Shown here in pieces: positions 1 to 10,900 of a DNA stretch of 64,000 nucleotides. Origin of the DNA: Darksidea phi (Eukaryota > Ascomycota > Dothideomycetes > Pleosporales > Lentitheciaceae). Position 1 is the first letter of the stretch; each line of letters opens with the position of its first letter. The notes under the pieces are model-generated. The model had not been told where the DNA came from. It was given only the letters and a program-made list of their open reading frames with translations, and searched no databases. Location of the stretch: the NCBI GenBank assembly GCA_030770425.1, contig JASJFT010000062.1:124001-188000 (forward strand). The letters are read 5' to 3'. The translations under genes were made by a program, and so were the position numbers.

Positions 1-115
1 AACCTGTCGTCGCAACAATAGACACGGCCAGCCCGAGAGGCTTGCCGGTCAAACCCATAAAGCTTGGGTGCTTCGAGGAGTCCCTCAGGGAGTCTTGCGA
101 GTTGTCGGAAGACAT
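1..115 (-). CDS. MFS sugar transporter, N-terminal fragment (runs off window)
   Basis: Only the first 38 codons are inside the window. The ATG at 115-113 opens a frame with a polar Ser/Asp-rich cytosolic tail, followed by GLTGKPLGLAVSIVATTG. That is the typical start of the first membrane helix of fungal hexose/quinate-type sugar porters, where the family usually continues into a GYDQGVMSG-like motif. The frame is open to the window edge. The gene is transcribed away from ORC2, sharing about 1.2 kb of upstream DNA with it. Substrate cannot be judged from this fragment. Family assignment is by motif recognition and is fairly secure; the rest lies outside the window. Confidence 0.7.
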   Translation of the reverse strand, partial: MSSDNSQDSLRDSSKHPSFMGLTGKPLGLAVSIVATTG

Positions 116-1308
116 GATCTTTTTGGATCCGGCCAATCCTAAAGGTCAAAAGGAAGAGCGTGAACTTGCACGCAAAAACGGCGATAGAAGTGACGGCGAG
201 AATGGGACAAGCACATTCTGCGAGGTGGCAGGGTGCTTTATCTAGTCTTCCCATTGCATGCTGCTTCCAGCTCGCCATTCTGCCACCACTCACACGGTCG
301 GTGGAGCCGGTGCAGAGATTGCACCCGAGCTGTTGGTTCCACCTTGGGGATTGGACGACGTCATGTGGAAAGAACTTCACCCCACATGGAGGTTTGAATA
401 ACAGACCCTAGGAAAATTTAGTATGGGTTGAAGGCAGGCGGTCAGTGGTCTTGGGAGGATTCGGAAGGTAGCGAGAGCAAGCTTTTTCGGCATTCCTGAT
501 CCGCTTAGCAATGATTGAGCCGCACCCTTAGAAAAAACCGGGGTAGGACGGGATGGCGCTGCAGATCTCGGGGTAATGGAGCGTGCAGTGACGTTACTGC
601 ATGTTACCCGAATCTTCTCCGGCACCGTGCCCTGGAGCCTTCAGTGAGGAGCACCGAGACTAGCCATGCTGTTGGACTCGTTGAACGAAGAACACCGGCC
701 TATTACGGCGGCTATGTACGCCTAATGGCACAGTGCCAAAGAATGACAATGCCACACAGCCAATCCGGATTAGCAACGGGCAGATGTTTTGTGGGCATGT
801 GAGGAATTTCGTGCCCGTGTATCCAGGATACGACGGTGCCAGGGTGGGTAATCCTGTCGGTCCTTTTAAGAACTTGTAACTGTCGCCAAGCTCAGAATTT
901 GATTATTTGTGCATGTATCGGCAACGTCGTCTGCATGCATACTGTGAGCCTCGGTATCTCGCACTTCTAGGGAACAAGCAAAGATGACGGGGATTCCGAC
1001 AGTGTTTGTACTGCTACTCGGATAGCTTCGCTGCGGCCCGGAGGAAAGTGGGTGCGCGTAAACAATAATACTAATACAACCTAGAATGCGTAAACCGCAT
1101 AGCCTGTAAGCTGATGTAAGGCTGATATGTCTTCCTCGGAGGGCTGATGGTGGGCTTGGTGTGGACGTGTTAGATTTGATAGCTGGTGGTGCATCTCGAG
1201 GAGGAGTAAAGGAGCGCGCCAAGATCGGCGCGGCGAATCGGTAGGTCCGAACGCGAAAAGTCGCGTCTGGCAATCCAAGGCTCAACGTTTAATCTTCTAA
1301 CACGCGAC
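116..1308. other. Intergenic, divergent promoter region
   Basis: This stretch separates the divergently transcribed sugar transporter and ORC2. Only short, mutually overlapping open frames without recognisable domains are present, and I see no RNA gene or repeat. It must contain both 5' regions; no individual site can be named with confidence. Confidence 0.5.
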
Positions 1309-3048
1309 ATGGTGAGCGCGAAAAGGAAACGAAGCGATGACGATGATGATGATGTGGAAGATGCGACTCCGCGAAAGCTCTGTGCCCGAGCACAAGAAGA
1401 GGACGACGTTGACATCCCGGAGGTGCAGACGCCATCCAAAAGGGCAAGAAGACCTCTAGTAGCAGAAGTTGGAACGCCGAAGTCTATTCTAAAGAAGACG
1501 GGATTTTTAAATGGCACCAATGGCACGACTCCAAAGTCAAACCGCAAGCTCCTCTTCGAAACCCCGTCGAAGTCGGCCAAAGACCAGACGCCCAACGGCA
1601 GCCCAGCCATCGTTCGGAACGCAGACCGGAGCGCTCGACGGAAGAGCAACCGAAAGCTGATTGACCGCGCAATAAACGGTATAGAGAGCGATGAGGAGGC
1701 CTTGGATGAAGAGCAAGCGCTAGCAGAGCAGATACTGAGCGATGAGGAGCGACAGGACGACACCGAGGCTGGTGCGCAGGAAGAGGCGCCTATACCGGAT
1801 ACACCATTGAAAAGAGGGAGAGGGCGGCCAAAGGGCTCAGGAAAGAAAGGCCGCCCCCGACAAGAGCGCTCTCCTACGCCGCCTACAGAGCTACCTCCGC
1901 ATGAGGAGTACTTTTGGCAGAATCGTCCTGGTGGCACAAAGACGTCGAACAACACGCTTCCGTCCCAAAGTCTCCTGAATCATGATGAGTACTTTCAGGC
2001 CATGCAGGCGTACCAGGACCGCCACGAGCCCGAAAAGGACTTCTTGCTGGAACTGCACAGCCGGGCATACGACCAGTGGATATTTGAGCTAGGAGAAGGC
2101 TTCAACATATGTCTGTACGGCTACGGTTCGAAACGTCCGATAACAGAAAATTTCACAGCGCACCTCTATTACCACTTGTTGAACCGAAACCTAGATGCAG
2201 GGGCTAAATTGACTCCAAAAATCGTGGTGATCAATGGTTACACATCGGGCACGACCGTTAAGGACATCTTGACTACGATGGCTTCTACAGTCATACCGAC
2301 GAATACCAAGTTGCCCAACCAACCCACTTCGTTACTGGCCTACATCGTCGACTACCTATCGAAAAATGCACCACCGCATCCAATCCCTGTTATAATCAAT
2401 TCGATTGATTCACCCTACCTTCGCAAGGGTGCAGTACCATCGATACTTGCAACGCTTGCTGCACATCCCTCCATCAACCTCGTGTGCACTGCGGATACTC
2501 CAAACTTTCCGCTACTCTGGGACGTAGGGTTGCGAGCGCAGTACAAGTTTCTCTTCCATGACGCGACAACTTTTGCACCCTACGACGCTGAATTAGACGT
2601 CGTAGAAACTGTGAATGAGCTCCTTGGCCGCAGCGGCAGGAGGATAGGAGGCCGAGATGGTGTCGGTTTCGTTCTTCGCTCACTGCCTGAGAACGCGCGA
2701 TCACTCTTCCGGATCCTTGTTACCGAGCAGCTAGCGCTGCTCTTGATGGAAGAAGGGAACGTAGAAGAAGACGATGCGCCAGCGACTTCAAGGAATAAGA
2801 AGATTATTCCGGTAAAACCCACTTCGGAGTCCACTCAGGGCGTGGAGTACCGTGTACTATATCACAAGGCTGTCGAAGAATTTGTGTGCTCGAGTGAAGT
2901 GGGTTTCAGAACACTGCTCAAGGAGTTCCACGACCATCAGATGATCGAGAGCAGGAAAGATGCCATGGGCACGGAGAGGCTATGGGTGCCATTCCGGCTG
3001 GAAGAGTTGGAAGGGTTGGCGGAGGATTTATCGGGCGACGCGCTGTGA
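1309..3048 (+). CDS. ORC2: Origin recognition complex subunit 2
   Basis: Single exon, 579 aa, ATG at 1309. ORC2 is part of the six-subunit complex that binds replication origins in the nucleus and recruits Cdc6 and the MCM loader. The N-terminal third is a charged, disordered tail with an acidic Asp run and an AT-hook-like segment (KRGRGRPKGSGKKGRPR, around residues 170-190) suited to DNA contact. From about residue 200 the ORC2 domain is recognisable: a 'HEEYFWQNR' block, then FNICLYGYGSKR at the position of the degenerate Walker-A-like loop, and a C-terminal winged-helix region ending in LWVPFRLEEL. Length fits fungal ORC2 (about 550-650 aa). No intron is needed. Assignment rests on characteristic family sequence and is strong. 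Confidence 0.93.
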   Translation: MVSAKRKRSDDDDDDVEDATPRKLCARAQEEDDVDIPEVQTPSKRARRPLVAEVGTPKSILKKTGFLNGTNGTTPKSNRKLLFETPSKSAKDQTPNGSPAIVRNADRSARRKSNRKLIDRAINGIESDEEALDEEQALAEQILSDEERQDDTEAGAQEEAPIPDTPLKRGRGRPKGSGKKGRPRQERSPTPPTELPPHEEYFWQNRPGGTKTSNNTLPSQSLLNHDEYFQAMQAYQDRHEPEKDFLLELHSRAYDQWIFELGEGFNICLYGYGSKRPITENFTAHLYYHLLNRNLDAGAKLTPKIVVINGYTSGTTVKDILTTMASTVIPTNTKLPNQPTSLLAYIVDYLSKNAPPHPIPVIINSIDSPYLRKGAVPSILATLAAHPSINLVCTADTPNFPLLWDVGLRAQYKFLFHDATTFAPYDAELDVVETVNELLGRSGRRIGGRDGVGFVLRSLPENARSLFRILVTEQLALLLMEEGNVEEDDAPATSRNKKIIPVKPTSESTQGVEYRVLYHKAVEEFVCSSEVGFRTLLKEFHDHQMIESRKDAMGTERLWVPFRLEELEGLAEDLSGDAL

Positions 3049-3389
3049 TGGCATATACCCAATTTTATAACATTATATTCCTCTACTCTCCCAAGTTCTG
3101 ACCTTCACAATCCTGTTTCACAGTTGAGCACATTCCAGAGCATTAGCCCAACCGCTCTACCCGACATCCGCATAGCCATTGGAGAATCGCCGGTACATCA
3201 TTCCTCTATATTTTGACATGGCCGGCAAGGAACGCATTTTGCCCCATGTTCGTCAGCCGATGCGCCAGCCACGCTGATCCAGGAATGATACTACATGATA
3301 AAGCCGCGATCATTGCCACCTGTACCCGCCCAAGCTGATAATTGCCAACAGACCAGCTCAAACCAGTGATCGCACCTTCGACGAGCATC
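3049..3389. other. Intergenic between ORC2 and the surface-protein gene
   Basis: It holds the ORC2 3' region and the promoter of the downstream GPI-anchored protein. No further feature is seen. Confidence 0.4.
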
Positions 3390-4197
3390 ATGCGTTTCGT
3401 CTCCATCCTTTCCACGGTGCTGCTAGCATCACCCTACGCCTCTGTCCACGCCCAAAACGACAACGATAAGAAGGATCGGTCCAGCACGATTACATCTTCT
3501 GCAGCTCTTTCTTGCGCGACGGGTAATGCGCAGGCGTACGTCCGATTCATGCTGTTGTAACAAGACGTGCCGATTGACAGTGTATAGCAAATATGAAACC
3601 TGCTCTTCCTCCATCTCATCCGAGATCGACAAATGTCGCGACAGCGATCTAGGATGCGCTTGTAAACTCGCAAATAAAGGTTTCGACTGCTTAACCTCTT
3701 ACTGCCCCACGCACACCGAAGCAGTCTGCGAAGCTTCCCTCGCCTTGCACAACCTCTGCGCTCTCGTAAGTGCCGCCCTATCCCCACCCACTTCCATCTC
3801 ATACTCCCATACTCCCATTCAAGCAACGAACTAACACCCCCAATAGGCCAAAGAATCCGGTCCAACCCTCACCCACCTAACATGCCCCTCCTCAGTCCCC
3901 AATCTCCTGGCCTCCCTCATCCCCTCGGACATCCGCAGCAACATCCCCTCAAATATCCAATCCTACCTTCCCTCGGACATCAACACGCGTATCCCTCCCG
4001 GTATCCCGTTTTGGAATGGACCGGAGCAGACCGATAGTGCTTCGACGACGACGATGAAGAGTACAGGTGGGCAAACGCAGAGTGCTGCCGCGCCGAGCCA
4101 GTCGGGAGCGGCGAATGGGTTGAATAAGGGGGCTGGTGAGGGGCTTACGTGGTTTTTGGCTAGTGTAGCTGTTGGGGGATTGGCTGCTTATTTGTAG
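3390..4197 (+). CDS. Secreted Cys-rich, GPI-anchored (CFEM-like) surface protein
   Basis: Three exons: 3390-3522, 3581-3765 and 3847-4197, with introns of 58 and 81 bp (GTAATG..ACAG and GTAAGT..ATAG); all phases agree, giving 222 aa. The ATG at 3390 starts a clear signal peptide (hydrophobic residues 3-19). The first half carries about ten cysteines, including a GCAC pair. This pattern resembles CFEM and related fungal Cys-rich extracellular domains but does not exactly match the CFEM spacing. The second half is a Ser/Thr/Pro stalk, and the C-terminus is a small-residue site followed by a hydrophobic tail (TWFLASVAVGGLAAYL) typical of a GPI-attachment signal. Expected location is plasma membrane or cell wall. 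Specific function is unknown; GPI anchoring is inferred from the termini. Confidence 0.75.
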
Positions 4198-4363
4198 AGG
4201 GATTGATCTGGCTCGTGCTATGGGAAAGGAGAGAATGGGGACTGAAGAGGAAGGTTGGTAACTTGGTTTCGTGCTTTGATAGATAGTTTATCTCATATTA
4301 TGATATCTGAGCAAGCTTTCTCTCTGGAATATCCTTTCCGTCTCTACGAACGTGCTTATGCTA

Positions 4364-4803
4364 TAACGTGTTTACGTAGCGAGCGGCCATTCTAAGCGAG
4401 CGGCCACCCTCTAAAATATACCAAAAAGCCCAATTTTCAACCTTAAATATCTTAATAACTACTTAATAATATTTTTTAAAACTTTAAATATAAGCTCTTA
4501 TATCTCTATTCTAATGTCTATTATAATATTAGAGTATGTAGTCTTGTAGTTATTGAGATATAAAATTTGGGGGCTAAAAAGAGTAGTATTTCCTAATATC
4601 TCTTAATATCTTAATAACCAATAGACTACATACTCTAATATTATAATAGACATTAGAATAGAGATATAAGAGCTTATATTTAAAGTTTTAAAAAATATTA
4701 TTAAGTAGTTATTAAGATATTTAAGGTTGAAAATTGGGCTTTTTGGTATATTTTAGAGGGTGGCCGCTCGCTTAGAATGGCCGCTCGCTACGTAAACACG
4801 TTA
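4364..4803. mobile_element. Foldback MITE with 180-bp perfect inverted repeats
   Basis: The arms 4364-4543 and 4624-4803 read as exact reverse complements over 180 bp, separated by an 80-bp AT-rich loop whose edges still pair imperfectly. The outermost bases are TA on both sides, consistent with a TA target duplication as made by Tc1/mariner-type transposases. Each end has a GC-rich head with two direct copies of GCGAGCGGCCA about 17 bp apart, followed by a very AT-rich body. There is no coding capacity, so this is a non-autonomous element. The identity of the two arms suggests recent insertion or gene-conversion-like homogenisation. Confidence 0.85.
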
Positions 4804-5046
4804 GTTCAGTTAACCCTATGGTTATTACATTATTCATAGATAGTCTAGGATATTTAATATGATTAGATGACATACGTCCGCTAATTTCCCAAGGGATGCT
4901 GCGAGTAATAAATAAGATGCCCACCAGCGAACTAAATACCGAAAAAAATCTTAATACATGATGATCTGCTCAATAATACAGGATTTTGATGCGGTCTGTT
5001 TATCTTTTCTCGCAACTACGTCGCGCGCCTAATAGCTTTCAATTAC

Positions 5047-5160
5047 TCTACAGCTCTACAGCTCTATTATCGTGTATAATAAGGTAATATAGCACTTCTA
5101 CTATGTATACACTCCTACTATATTTCGTACAGACCCCCTTATAAAGAGACTCCGACCATA
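5047..5160 (+). repeat. Partial LTR-like repeat (same family as 11818-12030)
   Basis: The stretch beginning at the 'ctacagctctattatcgtg' region matches, with scattered differences, the middle of the repeats at about 11900-12010 and, inverted, at about 23850-23945. The shared core runs through 'tatagcac.tctactatgtatac', 'ctcctact' and 'gagactcc'. It has no coding sequence. Together with the other copies I read it as a remnant of an LTR. Confidence 0.6.
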
Positions 5161-5243
5161 CAAATCCCTCCCACCGACCCAAAAAAATTGGTCTATCGAT
5201 TTCTTGTTGAACCCCACAACCTCTAAAAATGAAGGTTCTTTGC

Positions 5244-5377
5244 TGCATCGGCCGGGCTGGAACGAATTAGTTGTGTCCATGTTGATATTAAATTTTAGCG
5301 GTTACTCACAATCGAACCCGGGGCTAGCCGATGTTGCCTGATGGCAACGGCTAATTTTACCACTAAACCACCGATGC
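5244..5377 (-). tRNA. tRNA-Gly(GCC) gene with a canonical intron and a second 53-bp insert in the T-arm
   Basis: Read from 5377 downwards: acceptor strand GCATCGG, D-arm with GTTTAGTGGTAAAAT, anticodon stem AGCCG/CGGCT, loop with GCC, T-stem CCGGG, T-loop TTCGATT, then after an interruption CCCGG and CCGATGC plus discriminator A at 5244. The anticodon loop holds ten extra bases after position 37, the canonical tRNA-intron site. A further 53 bp (5309-5257) sits exactly between T-loop position 60 and T-stem position 61; it starts GTGAGT and ends CAG. Removing both inserts leaves 71 nt, the normal length of tRNA-Gly(GCC), with every stem paired. The gene is therefore either interrupted and dead or processed in an unusual way. 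Confidence 0.8.
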
Positions 5378-5399
5378 TTGTTGTATGTTTGTTTGTTTG

Positions 5400-6321
5400 T
5401 TTTGATTTTCCTCTCCTAATATAATATATATTGGGCATGATAGCTAGAGGAGAATATTTTTACCGCTCTTTTGCTAACAATATTGTAGGGATTCTACACA
5501 CCGGACCTCGCTACGGATAGTGGATTTTGTTTACCCCACAATTTTGCCCGATTCGGTAAAACAGCCCACCAGGCCGTTTTGGCGGGGTAGGCAGCATCAG
5601 AGCTAAAACGATAATGCTGCAATTACAACCATCACCACACCACCCCCGCAACACTCTGTATTCCCTCTAATTTCGCTCGTGAAGTTAAAGAATCCAGCAA
5701 CCTTAGATACCCCGGGAAGGTCATCAGCGAGACTGGCGTTGTGGAAGGCGTATCGCCGAATATCCTCCCACGACCGCGACCTCACCACATCACCAATTAC
5801 TCGTTGTCAGACAATTCTCACCTTCTTCCGGCTTCAGAAACGACCTTGGAACCGTTCTTCCGTCTCTCAGTATTTTCCCAAACCCACGCAACCGCCTCGA
5901 CCCCCCAACCCCGCCCAGTGGGCCCATACAATTCCCAACTCATCAAACCGTACTTCCTTTGAATAAGGAGTTTTGCTAACTTCACATACCCAAGAACTTA
6001 ACTCTGTCGTACCCAAACCCTTCTCCGTACCCCTCGCTTCATCAAACCACACCACGAGACCCTCTACTACAACAACACTACAAGTATATAGTAACTGGAA
6101 GCCATCGGGCACACGGAGTAGTTACAAAAAGACATAACAGACACCATAGAAGCTTAACTGCCAGGATTCGCCTGCAGTCTGACTCAGCAGTGATGCTCGA
6201 TCGGATATAGTAGCTCCTGGGTAAGCACGGATTCGCATAAATCCGTTCCGTAGCCAAAATCATATAGGACACATCATCCCCCGGGGCTACCGGAGCAGCC
6301 TGCGCAACCCTATACCAAATT
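5400..6321. other. Intergenic upstream of the serine hydrolase
   Basis: A short GTTT microsatellite lies at about 5384-5403, at its left edge. The rest has several short overlapping frames without recognisable domains, and holds the promoter region of the gene at 6322. Confidence 0.4.
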
Positions 6322-7915
6322 ATGGATCGTCTTCACTCTCCAAGTTTCACTGCCCATGTGGAAGAGCTGATGCAAAGGCACCATGTACCTGGCCTTGCCA
6401 TTGCAATCGTGCAGAATGAAACAATAGCCTCCGCGGGGTATGGACTGGCATCGCTCGATCCGCCGAAATTATGTACGGCAGACACACTTTTTGACATAGC
6501 ATCCGCTTCGAAGTCATTGACGGCCGCATCTGTTGGATTGCTGGTCAATGACAATGAAAGGTATCCTGAGGTGCAGCATGAAGCGACCATGTCGAGTCTT
6601 CTGCCCGATGACTTTGTGATGCCGGGTCAGGGATACACAGAAGGTGTTACTGTTGAAGATGTCCTCAGTCACAGGACGGGCATGGGACGGTAAACATATT
6701 GCCACGTCCCTAACAGTATCCACGGCTGACCGAGACAGCCATGACAACTCCTACTTGAGTCCACGAGCAGCACGGCCAGACGATGCGCGGTCTGTCACAA
6801 GGAACTTGCGGAACTTGCCACTGGCTGCGCCGATCCGGTCAAAATTCATCTACTGTAATATGATGTATACCGTGGCGACGTATCTCGTTGAAAAGAAAAG
6901 TGGGCTCTCTTTCTCCGATTTCCTCCAAGAGCACTTCTTCCGACCTTTAGATATGCACTCGACCCATCTCCAGCCCGAACGCGCCCGAGCCATGGGCCTT
7001 GGTGACCGGATTGCCACTGGATATTTATGGGACAAAGACAGCAAGAAATACCTCGGGTTTGAGAGTCCGGACTGTCCCGAAGCCCAAGGGGCCGGCTCCA
7101 TCATCACAAGTGTGAATGATTATGTCAAATGGGTCCGAGCCATGATAAATCGCAAATACCCTATCACCGAGGAAATTTACAAAGGACTTGTCAAGCCACG
7201 GTCATTTCCGAATCCTGAGGACATGGACCTGGAGCCACTTACTACGCCAATAGTCTACGGCGCTGGTTGGGAGATATTCTACTACCGGAGCCACAGGGTC
7301 GTCTGTCACGATGGCGGTATACCTGGCTTTGGCGCTCACCATTTTTTCGTTCCTGACTTCAATTTCGGTGGTGCCATCTTTGGCAACTCAAACGGAGGAG
7401 GGCCTGTTGCCATCATCCTGGCACGAGAACTGATCGACGAGATCTTGGAAGTGCCGGAATTCGAACGGCGAGATTGGAGGAAATTTGAATCCGGAGATAA
7501 CCCAGACAATAACACTCATGGAAGTACATCAAAAGACGAAGAAGAAAGGCTGCGACAAGCCTTCTGTCCTGGCATAGAAGCATCACAACCGCAGAAGATG
7601 CCACTCAGCGCATACACAGGCGAGTACTGGAACCCGGGATACCACGGCTTAACCGTCCAGATAAAAGACGACAAACTCTTCATCGACGCTACAGATCGAT
7701 CCATGGGTTTTACGCTATCGTTCGAGCATGTCTGCGAGCAGACAAATTACATCGCCCACTTGAGCGATTCTGAAGAAGGGGGCGATGACCCTTTTAGAGC
7801 AGAGTTCAGATTTGAGAACGATAGGACCATTAAGATGGGACTTCATCTTGACCCTGTGCTCGAAGAGTTGATTTGGTTTGTTAGGGTGCAGGAGGGTAGC
7901 TTGGCTGATGGATAG
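6322..7915 (+). CDS. Beta-lactamase-fold serine hydrolase (class C / esterase type)
   Basis: Two exons, 6322-6689 and 6739-7915, with a 49-bp intron (GTAAAC..GACAG); 514 aa. The active-site SxxK motif is S61-A-S-K64 in 'FDIASASKSLTA'. The second motif YxN is Y161-C-N163 just after the splice. A later CHDGGIPGF block fits the HxG motif of the third position. These serine hydrolases (Pfam beta-lactamase) include fungal esterases, transesterases and D-aminopeptidase-like enzymes rather than antibiotic resistance proteins. No signal peptide is evident, so it is likely cytosolic. The C-terminal 150 residues form the extra domain common in fungal members. Substrate is unknown. No biosynthetic partner genes lie nearby. 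Confidence 0.85.
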
Positions 7916-10900
7916 ATTGTTGCAAACTCTCTGCATAAGCCTAAGGCGAATATGCTAGGAACCCGGGCTCGGCCTCCTATTAGAACAAGAATTGCTTTCA
8001 ACAACCTTCTTGCGTTTCAAGATATTCGGGACGAAATACTTTTTTGTGTCACGTTTTTGGATATTCCGCGAGTTCGACGACGCGTATGGCTGCTACTCAT
8101 TCGATTAAAACAAGAATAGGCTTGAGTTCTGCAGCCATGAAATGAAGCAGCTCCCCAGTTTAGAAATTGGTAGGCCCAGATGCACCCTTTGATACTTTTC
8201 ATCTACAGGAGCTTACTTGTCTTGTGATGTGGGCTTATTGGATCGTGCTCAAGTGGACCATCGCGAGACGGCCGCCAATACCCGGACTACGGCGACGAAC
8301 CGTACAAGGATGAAGCAACCTTCAAGTTGTCATTTTACTTTGATCTCGTGAAAACAACGCTGGATCCTATTCGCACCGCGCTATTCTATCAACTTCGTAA
8401 CGACCACCGCATGAAGGAAAACATGCCGAGTGGCAGAAGACATTGCGGCCTCTTTCGCTACGCGCTAGGCCCGTTAAAGTCTCGCCAACGTTTTGACGCT
8501 AACGGTGGGGTATCAGGCTCCCACTGCCGGTTTAAGTGCTCCGGAATGGGAATTCATGATTCATTATTTTCCTCTGGTTCTCTAATCGTGTATATGGCCA
8601 CACAGTAAAGTCACTCTTAGCCCGTGCGCGGATTATAGCTTTCCTCTTGTTCCTCCCTTACGCCCGGTTCGCAGGCCACATATCTCTCCAAGCATTTGTT
8701 GCAAAGACGCAAAACGCAGATAGTGGACGCCTTAGCCGTTCAATTTCTTGATAAGGCGTCATCGTCTTGCACCTGACAGAGGATGTTCCATGGTAGCCGT
8801 CTGAGATTCTTTCATATGATCGCCTCGCCGGGCACCAACACCTGGGAGCAGTTATGCGCTGTATCAGGCTTCTGTGTATACACACATCCTTACACTTTTC
8901 TTTCAGCTAATTACTTGCACGGCAGTCCAGAAAAGCCGCTTGACGTCTTAGGTCTACGCTCCACCTCTTTTCGCGCTTCTTGCCTGCTCCATCCGCAAAG
9001 CCACCTACCAAGTAGTATTATCAGTTATCCAAGGTGAATATCCACCCCAGTATCCCATCTATAGCTATGAGTATACTAATATGTTCATGTGCGAATCGTA
9101 GCTTTCCTTTCCTGCTGCAAACCGCTCGAGCCTCCCTTTCGCTTGGTTCAGTCATCCCTTAACCCCCTGCACGCTTCACTATCCGACTGTCTCGTGCGAA
9201 TTCATTCTTCAAATCGACATAATCGTCTCGAAAGTACCACCAACGATCGAGAGCGTTTTCTCCGCTACCGCCCGCCACCCCTCCTAAATACGGTACGGAT
9301 ATCTCATAACGTGGACGGTGTCGGTCTGTTATAGATACTATTTATGACCAAGCGGGAGTTGAAATACATTTCTGCTAGTATACTTAGCGGGGTAGACTAT
9401 ACCAGAAAAATTGAATACAAGGGTGAACTGGTTAGGATTTCCGGCCCTAGAGTAAAAGGAGGTACTACACCTTACTAGGTTTATGAGATCCTTGCTACAA
9501 TTGGGGAGCATGACGTTCCCCAATCGTTTGAGGTAGAGGTAATAACGGCTGGGTAAGGCTGACTAAGTTCGCTACCGCTTAAATGTAGGAGACCTTGTCG
9601 TTCGACCGACCCACCATGTGATAAAGATATCTTCGTTCTTGTCTCTAGGGACTAGCAAACACATGTATTCAGTTATTTCCTCTCCGAGCTTCTCTTCCAT
9701 CTCCCATTCATTACTTGCCCGTATAGCATTGTACAGCGGGGTCCCTAACTGGGTATAAGGTATCGGTGCCCTTTTGAGAACATGTATTGGATTTCTATGG
9801 CAGATAGTTAGGGGTACTTTCTCCTATATTGATATCCATATGATTACGTTTACCGTTACCGTTTTAGTCGATGCTGGGACAGTATGCTATATCCGTTTTC
9901 GATACTCCTTCATTTTCGACGGTTTCCTGAGTTCCGTGATGGATAGTCAATTGCTAGTTATAGTTAGTTTACAACATTTACACTAGTTTAGGGAACATAC
10001 CTTTGAGGGACGCCTCGTACCCAGGAGAGCTTCCTAGAGACTCTTTATCGGCCTTAAGCAGGCGCAATATCTTTCGTACCGTAGGTAGCTATACCTACAC
10101 CAACTTGGGTTCGACGATTTTAAGGAGGTAAGTAAATATATCTAAGGCTATCGGACCTCTAGCCTAAAGCGTAGGCACGAAAGTAACTACCTATAAAATT
10201 ACCCGTTAGGGCTTAGGCCTCGAATAAGCTCGTATATCTTGTATATATATTCCTTCCAATACTCTAGCCCTTAGAATCGAATTTTAAATCCTTTATACCT
10301 CGAAATACTAGGAGGATGTTCCTTCCAAATATATAGGAGCTTTTTAGCCGACTCTTCGTGAAAAGGTCGCCCCTTATAGTTGTGCGTTTAACCGATATTC
10401 CTCACTTTTTTTAGTATCGAATTTTATCTTTAAATTTCTTCGCCGCCTACGAAAGGCTCGAGCTCAATTTAGTTAGGGTATCCCACTGTTTATCGGTTGG
10501 ATAGACTTTATAGAATTTCGGTCACAATAGCTCTAAATATAAGAACGCCATCCTAAATTAGTTACATCAGTAGAAAATGTATAGGGAAAGCATACCTCTT
10601 CTATGTACTGGATTTCCCCCTCTCCGCGTTGGGTTTTTCGCCGGCCGCAGCTAGAAGTAAACGGTGCGCCATGCCACGTAGAGCAAACAATATACCGTGC
10701 TTACAGACCCAAAGGACGGAGTTGGATAATATGGCAGGAAGGTAGCCGGTGAGGGGCGACACACTTGGAGGAACAAAATAAACTATAGGTAGGGGCGCCA
10801 TGGCGCAAGATGGTGGGAAAACAGCTGCGGAAGGGCAACTGATGAGACACCATGGAGGGCGGTAAAGCACTTTTTTAAAGGCCCTGATGCGAGGGCCGGG

